From Parasponia andersonii (Eukaryota > Streptophyta > Magnoliopsida > Rosales > Cannabaceae), in the NCBI GenBank assembly GCA_002914805.1, contig JXTB01000019.1, positions 230,645-294,644 on the forward strand: a DNA stretch of 64,000 bases, written 5' to 3'. Positions 54,326-64,000 of this stretch are shown here, piece by piece. The notes below the pieces were generated by a model. It worked only from the letters and a program-made list of their open reading frames with translations, had not been told where the DNA came from and made no database searches. Every line of letters begins with the position of its first letter. Position 1 is the stretch's first letter. A program made the position numbers and the translations under genes.

Positions 54326-55283
54326 TATATATATATATATATATATAAATATATAAACCAACCATGTTGAATTATCGCCAGTGTTGAAATCATATGTGAC
54401 AAAATGTCAAAACTCCCAAAATGGGTAAAGTTCTGCCTCAAGATTTTCACAAACAAGTACCAAGGCATGGCTATGCGGATAGATGTGTACATCGTATTCT
54501 GATATCTTAATAGCGAAAAAATCCGATCTTGATGTTGATGATACGCAGAGCATTAATGGGATTGAAATGATTTCTTTACTTTGAGAAATTCAGACGATAA
54601 GAGCTTTCTCTAATGGCTTCGAGGGCTTCCTTGTTCGTGCTCCCATGGTGGCCAACATGGTCAGCGTCATCCCACTTTGTTGCAATCCGTAGCTAAACAG
54701 AGTCCTAACGGTGTAAAAGTATTTTGTATGCTTTCAAAAAGAAGGAAGAAAAGGGTGACAGAAATTAGTAAAAATACCATAAATAGATTTTTTTTTTAAA
54801 GATCATAAATATATTATTTTTGACCTTTTAGATGGAAACTAGTGAGGAATAACAACCGCAATGCACGTCACATATCAAGTGCTAATTTTATTTTTAGTTT
54901 TGCAATACTATCTTATGTTAGAAATGCTACGTAATGTAATTTTGTATATAGTGTATAAATCTATTGATTAAATCGTGTGTAACAATACATATATATACAA
55001 AAAAAAATATTCTACATTAGTGGCGCAAAAACTATTTTACATATGAATCAACAATAATTGGGGTAAAACAAATATTAAAAGAATTAAGTAAATATTAGAC
55101 TTAATTCCTTAACCAAAATTCTTGGCGTGATAGTATTGATATCATTAAAAATATAAAATTAAAAAAAATTGAAAAAGCTAATGTATATTAAGAAATAAAT
55201 TAGTTTCAAAAGTTCAATTCAATAAATTACATATAAAGAATATAAATCAAATAAAGCTCTTATTTAATATAAATATACGTATA
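54326..55283. other. Intergenic DNA, nothing firm
   Basis: A somewhat G+C-richer piece at 54,400-54,720 could be an old gene fragment, but no frame or domain can be assigned. Confidence 0.4.
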
Positions 55284-55452
55284 GGGCACCAACATAGTAG
55301 GTATTTATATTTTTTTTTTTATTAATTTGACAAATGAAAATTTATCATGCATATTTTTTTATATTAAAAAATAAAAAAAAATTAATAATACACATTTTTT
55401 TATATTATATGCCTCGTAATAATCATTAGAGCTAAAAAAAAATACTTATAGA

Positions 55453-55457
<5 letters not shown>
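55284..55457 (+). mobile_element. Micron-like MITE copy 7, shortened
   Basis: Starts GGGCACCAACATAGTAGGTA. The interior has TTTTTTTATATTAAAA and ATTAATAATACAC. The right end is eroded (AATACTTATAGAAGT) and runs into a TA tract. Confidence 0.7.
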
Positions 55458-55494
<37 letters not shown>

Positions 55495-56899
55495 AGTAAT
55501 AACTGTCAAAGGCCCAAGCCAAAGTCAACTGCCTAAATAAATCCCATGTAACTGTGGATAAAATTGATGAATAGGGAAAAATGATAAAACGTTGTAAGCC
55601 TCTGTGAGTGACTCATCTATCTATCATTCGCAAAAGCCACGTAGAAGTACCGTATCGACCCTTATATTTAGGACATATAAGAAAAGAAAAAAGAAAATGT
55701 CTAGTAATACCCTTAAAATAAATGAATTACTTAATTTTGTTAAAATCCAATAAAGAAAGGAGAGAAGCTAAGGGTATGAGTGGAAAAAAAAATGGACGAT
55801 GACATGCTTATCTACTTAGTATATATATATATATATATATATAGTATATGAAACAAGTTGCTTGTGTCAAAAAGACATTTCGTTTTGACATTGAAAACTT
55901 CTTGTTATTTGATCAAATGTAATCTAAAGACAGAAACGACATGAATTTTGCTAATGAATATTGTTCGAGTCTTTGAGATATAGACAACTATATAGTTTGA
56001 TAGTTTAATAATTAAGCAATATTATAAGGCATCATTGATGCCAATAATCATGTACTAATATCATATAATGTGTGATTTTATTATTAGGTAATTGTCCTAT
56101 TTGCAATATAATTATTATTCTTCACTAATAATTTTGGTCAATTAAAATCAATAAACCGTATCTTTAATTATTATCTCTCCACTAAGCATCGACAAATTGC
56201 ATTAAGCATGCAACTTAACATTATGCTTAATAATTATACTTTATGTAGTCAACAATCTGAATATTCTTTTCCCTTTTTTAGTGGAATAATGTGGCATATC
56301 ATATATGTTATGATATAGTGGAAAGTAGCATGTCGTGTAGTGCAAAAATATTGTAGTTTTTTACATGACAAAAAAAAAAAATTACTTTGTTAAGTTTATT
56401 CTCGCTTATTAGTAAACGACGTATCATTTGTGCTTTAAGAAGTTTGTTGTTGTTTGAGTAAATAAACAATGCAACGTTTTATAATTTCTACTTTCTAGTC
56501 GTTTATGTCATTAAAGACGTGCCCTTCTAAACCGAGATAAAACGATCAGTCGTTTATTACAGTAGTTTGCCGATTTCATGATTGAACGACATGGCGTTCA
56601 TATAAAGAAAGGCGACCATCGTCCATATTCTACAAGTCTTCCAGGCGTGAGCCGTTGTTATTGGGCCCTCTTCCCATCAATCATTCGCTCTATGGATTTC
56701 AATTTCATTCTTCGGAAGTAAGAAATTTACTCGACGATCCTCATCATTAAGTACAATCAAAACATCAACTTAAAGAAAATCACAACATTCTTATATTGGA
56801 GATTTTTTGTTGTTGAATAATTTCTCTATGGTTATTGAAATTGAATTATGCATAATAAAGATATGTAAAGCCTTTGAAAATAACATACAAAACTGGCAA
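55458..56899. other. AT-rich intergenic DNA, nothing recognised
   Basis: TA tracts at 55,458-55,491 and 55,820-55,843. No gene-like frame. The piece at 56,400-56,640 with repeated TCGTTTAT / AACGAC words may be an unidentified repeat. Confidence 0.5.
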
Positions 56900-57660
56900 T
56901 TTGTGACATGACATGATAACACGACTTGAAACTCATACATAATAAACGAATTTGGTTCAGCTTAATCGTGTTCGTGTTGTGTTCGGGTTGGAGATATTGA
57001 CTATTTAATTATCAAGTTGTATTCGGGTTGAACCTGCCAATATGAAAAATGACATTTTTAGTAAATGGGTTGTGTCGTATTGCATCAACCCATTTATAAA
57101 CAGGTTGTGTTCATGTTATAGTTCTGACCCGTTTATTAAATAGAAATTTAGATGAATGACTAATATTTTAAATTTAATTAAGTAGATATCCACTTTTTAA
57201 GTTTTATAACTAAATGTCTATGTATATATATATTATAAATATCTCTACTAATTTCAGTTACTACATTGAAATATATTAGATATATAATTTTTTTATACTT
57301 AGTATATAAAATTTTACACTTACTATATAAATATATATACCAAATATTTTACTTTAACATTTGATAAAAAGATATTTATTTAAATTGGATTCAAAATTTA
57401 GTCATATTTCTATAAGTTCATTTATTAAACGAGTCACATTCGGGTCACAGGTCGTGGGTTACATGTTACTAGTCAATATGATATGTTTAATAAACGGGTT
57501 AAACAAATCATGTCGTATCGACCCGTTTATAAAATATTTCGTATTTATGTCATAATTTCTGACTCATTTATTAAACAAATCATGTTCAGATTAAATATTT
57601 ACTTATTATATATGTACATCGATACGACGTAAGGTAAACACGAATCGGTAGCTCTAGAAA
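56900..57660. repeat. Dispersed repeat with CCCGTTTATTAAACGGGT-type motifs
   Basis: Several copies of CGTTTATAAA / TTTATTAAACGAGTC / ACCCGTTTATAAA in both orientations, between GACATGATAACACGAC on the left and a TAAACACGAATCGG-type right end. The two ends look like loose inverted repeats, suggesting a non-autonomous DNA element. Superfamily not determined. Confidence 0.45.
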
Positions 57661-58219
57661 GCCTAATGTGTTAAATGTATAAAAGCCTATTGAAAAAATT
57701 TCTTCTAAAATGATGGGATAATATGTCTTTTGACAATTAAATAATACCATTTATTTATTTAGCTGAATAATCAATTAAATACAAATATGGAAAGGACGAT
57801 AATTCACTAGTAGATGACCAAAAAAATTTGTAATCACAAGATTTATTACTTTATCACAAACGTGTTTATCCAAAAGTAATTCAAGCTCGGCCTTTATCCG
57901 AAAGAATAAAATGAGATAAACTTGAGCACATCTCTACTTCTATTCTTTCTTGTATAACTAACCAAAGAAATCGTATCATCTCAGTCATTATTGAAATAAA
58001 TATTTAAATATAAAATAAATGTCATATTCATGCAATATGAACACTCCTTTTTTAAGATACATGCAAATTCACTTACCATCCAACAAATTACACTTAAAAA
58101 GATTCAAAAATATATAAATGTAATTACAACTTTAAGTCTCAATTACTCAACATTATAAGTGAATCTAGTTACTAACTATGATGATATATCACTTACGCTC
58201 CTATAAATATATAAACTTA
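57661..58219. other. Intergenic DNA, nothing recognised
   Basis: AT-rich, no supported feature. Confidence 0.5.
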
Positions 58220-59100
58220 TGAAGTTAGGGATAAGGGCAATTTTTTTTTTTTGAAGTTTGACCATTTTACAATTTAAATCCTAAGTTTTAGTTTTCACAA
58301 AAAAATACCTCAATATTTTGAAATTCAAAAAAATTGTATCATCCGCGCCCGTATTTTGATAAATTTATTTCTCAAAAAATTGTGAATTCAAATCCAGATT
58401 ATGTTATTTTTGTTTTCAAAAAGTTAAAAATATTAAAAGAAAATCATTTAGGCTAACATAAAGTAAGTAAAATAAGGACATGTGTACAAATTTTTGGAAT
58501 CTTAAAATGCATAGGTATTTAAAAAAAAAAAAAACAAAAACTTAAGGTTTAAATCGCATATAAGCCAAACACGAGGATTTTTTTTTTATTTAACTCACTA
58601 ATGAAAATAACAGGAAAATTAGTTTGAAGATCTATATAACTTTTTCCTAATCCTCAGTCCATATTTTGACAAATTTATTTCTCAAAAAATTATGAATTCA
58701 AAACCAAATTATTCTTATTTTCAAAAAGTTAAAAATGTAAAAAAAAATATTATTTGGACTAAAACCAAATAAGGACATGAGTACAAAATTTTGGAAATTT
58801 ATTTCTCAAAAAATTGTGAATTCAAACTCAAATTATTCTTATTTCAAAAAGTTAAAAATATTAAAAAATATTATTTAGACTAACATAAATTGAGCAAAAT
58901 AAGGACATGAGTGCAAATTTTTGAAATCTCAAAATATGGAAGTTTTTTTTTAAACCAAAATTTAATGTTTAATCTCAGATAGGCTAAGCATGAGGATATA
59001 TATATATATATATATATTGCAATTAACTCACTTATGAAAATAACAGGAAAATTAGTTTGAAGATCTCTATTAACTTTTTCCTAATCCTCATAGGGGTGGA
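58220..59100. mobile_element. Fold-back element with reiterated right half
   Basis: The left end (about 58,250-58,340) resembles the reverse complement of 58,890-58,995 (TTTTGAAATT / AATTTTTGAAATCTCAAAAT and neighbouring words), so it is a long-TIR element. In addition a segment containing AATTTATTTCTCAAAAAATT occurs three times (about 58,360, 58,670 and 58,797). A segment with AACAGGAAAATTAGTTTGAAG occurs twice (about 58,610 and 59,043). The right half was therefore duplicated in place. Confidence 0.65.
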
Positions 59101-59316
59101 GGGTTTGTCTTTACGTGATTTGTTAATATTGTTAGTATTTTTTTTTCTTTTATCAATACCAATTAATTAACAAATATGAAAACAAAATGTACAATAAGAG
59201 AAATAGACCAAGAGAGAGGAAAATTCAAGCCCAACCTAAAATGGGCAAACAAAATAAGTAAAAATAATTAGAAAAAGTGCAAAAAATAGAGATAAATAAA
59301 TAAAATACCAAAGTCG
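59101..59316. other. Upstream flank of the CCR4 gene
   Basis: AT-rich; nothing else recognised. Confidence 0.5.
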
Positions 59317-59332
59317 TATATATCGTATAATA

Positions 59333-59343
59333 CAATATAAAGA
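59333..59343 (+). promoter_or_regulatory. Probable TATA region of the CCR4 gene
   Basis: CAATATAAAG, preceded by TATATATCGTATAATA, lies about 610 bases before the start codon. It is followed by a CT-rich leader (59,360-59,700). This would give a leader of about 580 bases. Confidence 0.5.
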
Positions 59344-59369
59344 ACTCTAGCTCATTTTTTTCTCTCTCT

Positions 59370-59700
59370 AAAAATGCTTTTCCCTTGTATAACGCTATAG
59401 GAATGGAGCAGAGTCGACGACTACTACCACTCTCATCACTTTCCCTGTAAAACCCTAATTATCGATTCGATCCCCTCTCTCTCTTCCCTTGCCAACCCTA
59501 ACTTTCTCTCTCTAGAGTTTCGATCCCCTGTTCTCCAATAGATCCTCTTCAATCACTTCCTCGAACGTAATCGCGACAAGCGTACTGCACTTTCTCTCTC
59601 TGAACTCCCTCTCGCTCTGTTTTTCTCTGACTCGATTTCTCGTTTACAGAATTTTGGAATCTCTCTCTCTCGCTCTCTCTCTCTCTCTGCCTGAAGCCCT
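59370..59700 (+). other. CT-rich 5' leader of the CCR4 gene
   Basis: Several TCTCTCTC runs, the longest at about 59,660-59,690. Pyrimidine-rich leaders are common in plant housekeeping transcripts. Confidence 0.6.
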
Positions 59701-59806
59701 GGATCCGTAGAGGTTTGATTTTTGGGGTAAGGGAGATTTTTGGATTTCTAGGGTTTTTGGGATTGGGGGTTTGGAAGCAAGGCTGGCGGGTATCCGAGTC
59801 AACTAA

Positions 59807-59935
59807 ATGGCGGATCCGCCAGGTATCCGCCTACCGTACTGTAGTGTCTTACGAGAAGGTTTGAGAGTTTTTGGTGTTCGATTGGGTTCGATTGGTTGTT
59901 TTCTACATTGCTGTGACGATAGCCCCCAAGAGTGA
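59807..59935 (+). CDS. Upstream ORF (42 codons) in the CCR4 leader
   Basis: ATG in strong context (TAAATGG) opens 42 codons, beginning MADPPGIRLPYC and ending CCDDSPQE, with TGA at 59,933-59,935, just 14 bases before the main ATG. It is in a different frame from the CCR4 protein. The sequence is not low-complexity and contains a Cys-rich end (CFLHCC). A scanning ribosome should meet it first, so it would be expected to lower or condition translation of CCR4. I cannot tell whether the peptide is conserved; if so it would be a conserved-peptide uORF. Confidence 0.55.
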   Translation: MADPPGIRLPYCSVLREGLRVFGVRLGSIGCFLHCCDDSPQE

Positions 59936-59949
59936 ATAAGAGTAAAAGC

Positions 59950-62900
59950 ATGCTGAGCGTGCTACGCGTGCACCTTCCTTCTGATATCCCCATTGTAGGC
60001 TGCGAGCTCACGCCCTACGTGCTCCTTCGCCGCCCGGACAAGACCGTCACCACCGATGATGTGCCCGAGTCCGCCCCGCTAGATGGCCATTTCTTGAGAT
60101 ACAAATGGTCAGTAGTTGATGTTTTATTGCTTTTGATTTCATTGTTCGTCCTTATTGTTTAATTTTCCATCTGGGTGCTTTTGGTTTTTGGTTATTACGG
60201 GATCTTGAGCTTTATAAGTTGTTTAACCTCTGGGTGTCGTGTTTTGTTAGTTGGGTTTCTGTCAAAATCTCAATTTTTATTGGTTTTGGTTGAGGGATGT
60301 CTGTATGATATTGATTTTTATTAGAAATTTCTAGTGGTGACTCGTGCGTTTGTTGTTTAGCATTGAAGAGCTCTGTTTTTGAGGGAAAAATGATGCGTTT
60401 TTGTTTCTTAAGTTTTCTTAGTTTTAGTTTTATATCTAATCACTGCCGTGCGTTATCAATAATAGTCAGGTTTGATTAATCTGTGGAGGATGTCTATTGA
60501 AAACATTACATTGTTACATGTGAACTACATTGCGAAATAAGGATTGGGAGCTAGGAATGAATGTTATGGTAAGTATAGGAGCTGGAGAATGGTTCACAAA
60601 TTGATATACTAGCATTAGGGGAATATGTGTTGATACTGTCAACTACGGAGGATTAATTAATTGATATCAAACTTTTATAGGCTTGAAGCTCAGTCCTTTA
60701 ATTTTTCAATCACAAAGAGGCTAAACTGTATGCTTTGTGCTGCTAATTTAGTGGACAATATATATGACTACATATGCCACAAAAGTTTATGTAATTTTGT
60801 TTATTGTATTTAACTAAGAATTTTAATGTTTGATTTGAATGAAATTGCCCATTTTCTATTTAACTTGTAGGTATCGCATACAGAGTGATAAAAAAGTTGC
60901 CCTTTGTAGTATACATCCATCTGAGCAAGCCACATTGCAGTGCCTTGGTTGTGTCAAGGCCAAAATACCTGTTGCCAAAAGTTATCACTGCTCTCCCAAG
61001 TGTTTTTCAGATGCATGGCAGCATCATCGTGTTCTTCATGACCGTGCTGCAAGTGCTGTGAATGAAAATGGAAATGAAGAGGAAGAATTGTTTGGGCGCT
61101 TCAATAGCTCATCATCTGGAAGTCTCAATACCAGCTTTAGTTCTGCATCAAGCCCTAGCTTGACAAATGGTTCAGCACCTCTATACCCGGCAGCTGTTAC
61201 ACGATCGAGTGGTGGTGAAACATGGTTTGAAGTTGGGCGCTCAAAAACTTATACACCAACAGCTGATGATATTGGACATGTTCTCAAGTTTGAGTGTGTT
61301 GTAGTGGATGCCGAAACAAAAGGACCTGCCGGACATGTTAATACTATATTAACTTCCCGTGTCATTCCAGCACCTTCTCCTAGTCCTCGTCGCCTGGTCC
61401 CTGTAAATGGAGTGGATGTGATGGGGCACTTGGAGATAGATGGCCGTATTTCATCTTCAGGAACTTTTACTGTTCTCTCGTACAATATTTTGTCTGACAC
61501 ATATGCAACAAGTGAATTATACAGCTACTGTCCTTCATGGGCACTTTCTTGGCCATACCGCAGACAGAATCTGTTAAGGGAAATAGTTGGCTACCGTGCA
61601 GATATTGTTTGTCTTCAGGAGGTATGTATTACACTTTCTTGATTGATTATTTGGTTGTTGAGTGCCTCTGACAAGGTCCTGTCTGACTGTGACATCTTTT
61701 GCCTTTGTTTTATATTTCACCTTTGAATAGGTTAATTTCTTTGGTTGGGACTCCTTTTCTTCTTCCCTTTATCTTTCAGTATGCTGATTTATTGGTTCTT
61801 TAATTTGTTGAGTTGAATTATTAACTTTTATGGTGGGACTTATTTTGTTTCTATTGTGAGGATTAGTAACACGAAGGAGGAAAAACAATTAGGCACAAAG
61901 TAAATCATTACATGAAAAAGAAAACTCAAAATATATATTAAAAATGGGATTTCTTGCTTAGAGACATAAACGGGAATCAAATAATTTATTAACGTCTTTC
62001 TTTGCATTTAGATCTCTCGATAGGGAAGAAAGTTTTCTGCCTTTGTTGTCTGCATCTTTTGAGGTAGTTGTTGGCTTAGGCCTTTGCTTACTTACACTAA
62101 AATTTGCTTGGTTTCATCAGGTTCAAAGCGATCATTTTGATGAATTTTTCGCCCCTGAGCTCGATAAACATGGTTATCAAGCTCTATATAAGAGAAAGAC
62201 ACATGAGGTTGATTGAAACTTATAGTTTCTTTATTGTATCACGTCTGAGTTCAAAAAATTTTTTGTTACTTATTTATTGTGTTTTTCTTTGTTTTAGGTC
62301 TACAACGGAAATCCACTAACAATTGATGGCTGTGCAACTTTTTTCCGCAGAGACAGATTTTCACATGTCAAGAAATACGAGGTCTCGGGGGGAGAAACTA
62401 ATACTTTACTTGTATGGTAGAATTATAGTATGTATTTATCTGTTATTGTCTAATTTAAATTTTTGTTTGTATGCAGGTCGAGTTTAATAAGGCTGCGCAG
62501 TCCTTGACTGATGCAATGATTCCAAGTACTCAAAAGAAAACTGCTTTAAGTCGACTAGTTAAGGTACCTTGAGCCAAAATATGTTTATAGATCATGAGCT
62601 CCAAACTTCTGTACTATGGAATGCTATAGCGGTGCTCATATAAATTTCTTATACAGGATAATGTTGCACTCATAGTGGTTCTTGAAGCTAAATTTACGAA
62701 TCAGGTGGGAGCTGCTGATAATCCAGGGAAACGGCAACTTCTTTGTGTGGTAATGACTACTTACAATCTTTCTTTAATGATTTGTCATCTCAATATCCTT
62801 TATTTAGAAATTTTCGAATTTTGTTTTGTGCTTGATTTATTTCTGCAAAATTTATTAGATTTCAGATTTATATTGTGTGGTAATGACTATTGACTACTTG

Positions 62901-63970
62901 CAAACTTTTCCTTGCTGCATTATTAGATGATTTCTGTTTCTGTTCCTGTTCCTAGAATTTTTTTGACGTCTCTGGTATGTTCGATAATGGATATTTCCCA
63001 AAATTTATATGATTAGCATTAACATGAGCACTGCTTTTTGAATATTGCTTCCAAAAGAGTCTCCTTAATCTATTGTTGGTTTGAGGCATAGGAAAAGTGC
63101 TTTTTCTTGTGAGTTATAACTGATTGCTTGGGAATTGCGTGCAACTTGTTAAAAGGAAGAGGACTGCTGTGGCTGACAATATTTATATATATATTTGTAT
63201 GTATATTTCAACAATTCTCCCCAGTTTTGAATTTCTTCTTTTTGTTGTCACCAAACCCTTTAAATTGCTTCAGAAAAGTTCGTCATCGTATAAATAACAT
63301 TGGAATTTGGAAAGGATCATGCAAAATTCAGGGATGCATTTTAGTAAAAAAGAAATATGTAGGAATGGCTTATTTAATAAATTAGAATTCGTGATTTGGA
63401 TTGTTCTCAATAGATTTAGAACATGTTTCCTTAATCACTATCGTGATGTTTAAGTAAATCTGTTTAAAGGCATCACTAAGTATGTTTATTTTCATGATTT
63501 AATTTACAGGCAAATACACATGTAAATGTCCTCCAAGATCTAAAGGATGTCAAACTCTGGCAGGTAGCTATTTATTTATTTATTTATTTTTGAATTTTAT
63601 TTCTATATGTGGTCTCTAGTTTCTCAGGTCTTTGTAACATGATTTAGTGGTTTCTTGCTTGTCATATCAGGTTCATACTCTTTTAAAAGGATTGGAGAAA
63701 ATTGCTGCCAGCGCAGATATTCCAATGTTGGTTTGTGGAGATTTTAACTCTATTCCTGGAAGGTTTGTTTACTTCTCACAGATGGTTTTACCTGTTATCC
63801 AGAATTTTTGTGAGAGTTTCTGCTTGCTTAAATGTGTTGATTAATTTGTTTACAGTGCTCCTCATGCGCTCCTTGCTATGGGTAAGGTAGAACCGTTGCA
63901 TCCAGATTTAGCAGTAGATCCTCTTAATATATTGCGCCCCCACAGCAAACTGATACATCAGTTGCCACTG
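59950..63970 (+). CDS. CCR4: CCR4-type mRNA deadenylase (carbon catabolite repressor 4 homologue), 5' part
   Basis: Nine coding exons: 59,950-60,107; 60,871-61,621; 62,121-62,207; 62,298-62,381; 62,477-62,563; 62,657-62,749; 63,510-63,563; 63,671-63,762; 63,856-63,970. All introns are GT-AG and the phases agree. This gives 507 residues of a protein near 600. CCR4 is a 3'-5' poly(A) exonuclease of the CCR4-NOT complex, acting in cytoplasmic mRNA decay. The N-terminus MLSVLRVHLPSDIPIVGCEL and a Cys/His cluster (CSIHPSEQATLQCLGC, YHCSPKCFSDAWQHHRVLH) at about 62-112 are typical of the plant CCR4a/b type. A Ser-rich linker follows. The exonuclease-endonuclease-phosphatase domain starts near residue 255 with SYNILSDTYA, then DIVCLQE (catalytic Glu) and MLVCGDFNS (Asp/Asn). 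The C-terminal catalytic His lies beyond the window. The ATG at 59,950 is set by the family start. Confidence 0.95.
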
Positions 63971-64000
63971 GTAACATTTTTTTTTTTTAGTGCATTGCGT

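Noticed and set aside
54400..54720. Possible old gene fragment, with a minus-strand ATG reading about 18 codons
   Set aside because: No domain, short frame, no splice-consistent continuation that I can support.
1..64000. CRISPR arrays, bacterial operons, tRNA and rRNA genes
   Set aside because: None seen. The tandem repeats present lack regular unique spacers, and the genome is a plant nuclear one with spliced genes.

Overview
This is a plant nuclear window: it has spliced genes with GT-AG introns, AT-rich intergenic DNA, and plant-type transposons (CACTA, Ty1/copia, Ty3/gypsy, fold-back MITEs). It also holds plant-specific families: a dirigent protein, a PORR-domain RNA-binding protein and LCR/defensin-like peptides. 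It is most likely from a dicot; I cannot name the species from sequence alone.

Layout. 1-5.4 kb is repeat-derived, with two diverged copies of one LTR-like repeat and no convincing gene. A secreted dirigent protein gene lies at 5.5-6.1 kb. A 16.5 kb decayed CACTA (En/Spm) transposon fills 7,506-23,961, bounded by TAA target duplications. It carries a broken TNP2-type transposase, a broken second (TNPA-like) gene and subterminal repeats. A SIRE-like Ty1/copia LTR retrotransposon (16,000-23,838) is nested in its right end. Next come a MITE, the two-exon ribosomal protein gene eL21 (26.1-27.7 kb) with a typical site II/telo-box promoter, another fold-back element, and a two-exon defensin-like peptide gene (30.0-31.1 kb). 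An inverted solo LTR of the nested retroelement family sits at 32.8-34.4 kb. A single-exon PORR-domain organellar RNA-binding protein with an unusual repeated RS/RG-rich tail occupies 36.2-37.9 kb. It is followed by a partial DNA-level duplicate of the eL21 gene (38.7-39.8 kb). 41-53 kb is a transposon block: a Mutator-like long-TIR element, a degenerate Ty3/gypsy element containing a PPR-gene fragment and three Micron-like MITEs, and a degenerate minus-strand Ty1/copia element. A second defensin-like exon is at 53.2-53.4 kb (minus strand). 53.9-59.1 kb holds more MITEs and AT-rich DNA. The window ends in the first nine coding exons of a CCR4-type mRNA deadenylase gene (59,950-63,970, running off the edge), whose leader has a 42-codon upstream ORF ending 14 bases before the main start.

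The genes do not form one pathway. They are housekeeping (eL21, CCR4, PORR) and secreted or defence-type (dirigent, defensin-like) genes separated by layered transposon insertions. I see no CRISPR, operon, tRNA, rRNA or viral gene. The points most worth a second look are the CCR4 upstream ORF, the hairpin inside the CACTA element, the PORR tail repeats, the (TA)n-associated MITE family, the PPR fragment inside the gypsy element, and the two defensin-like genes with matching cysteine spacing.
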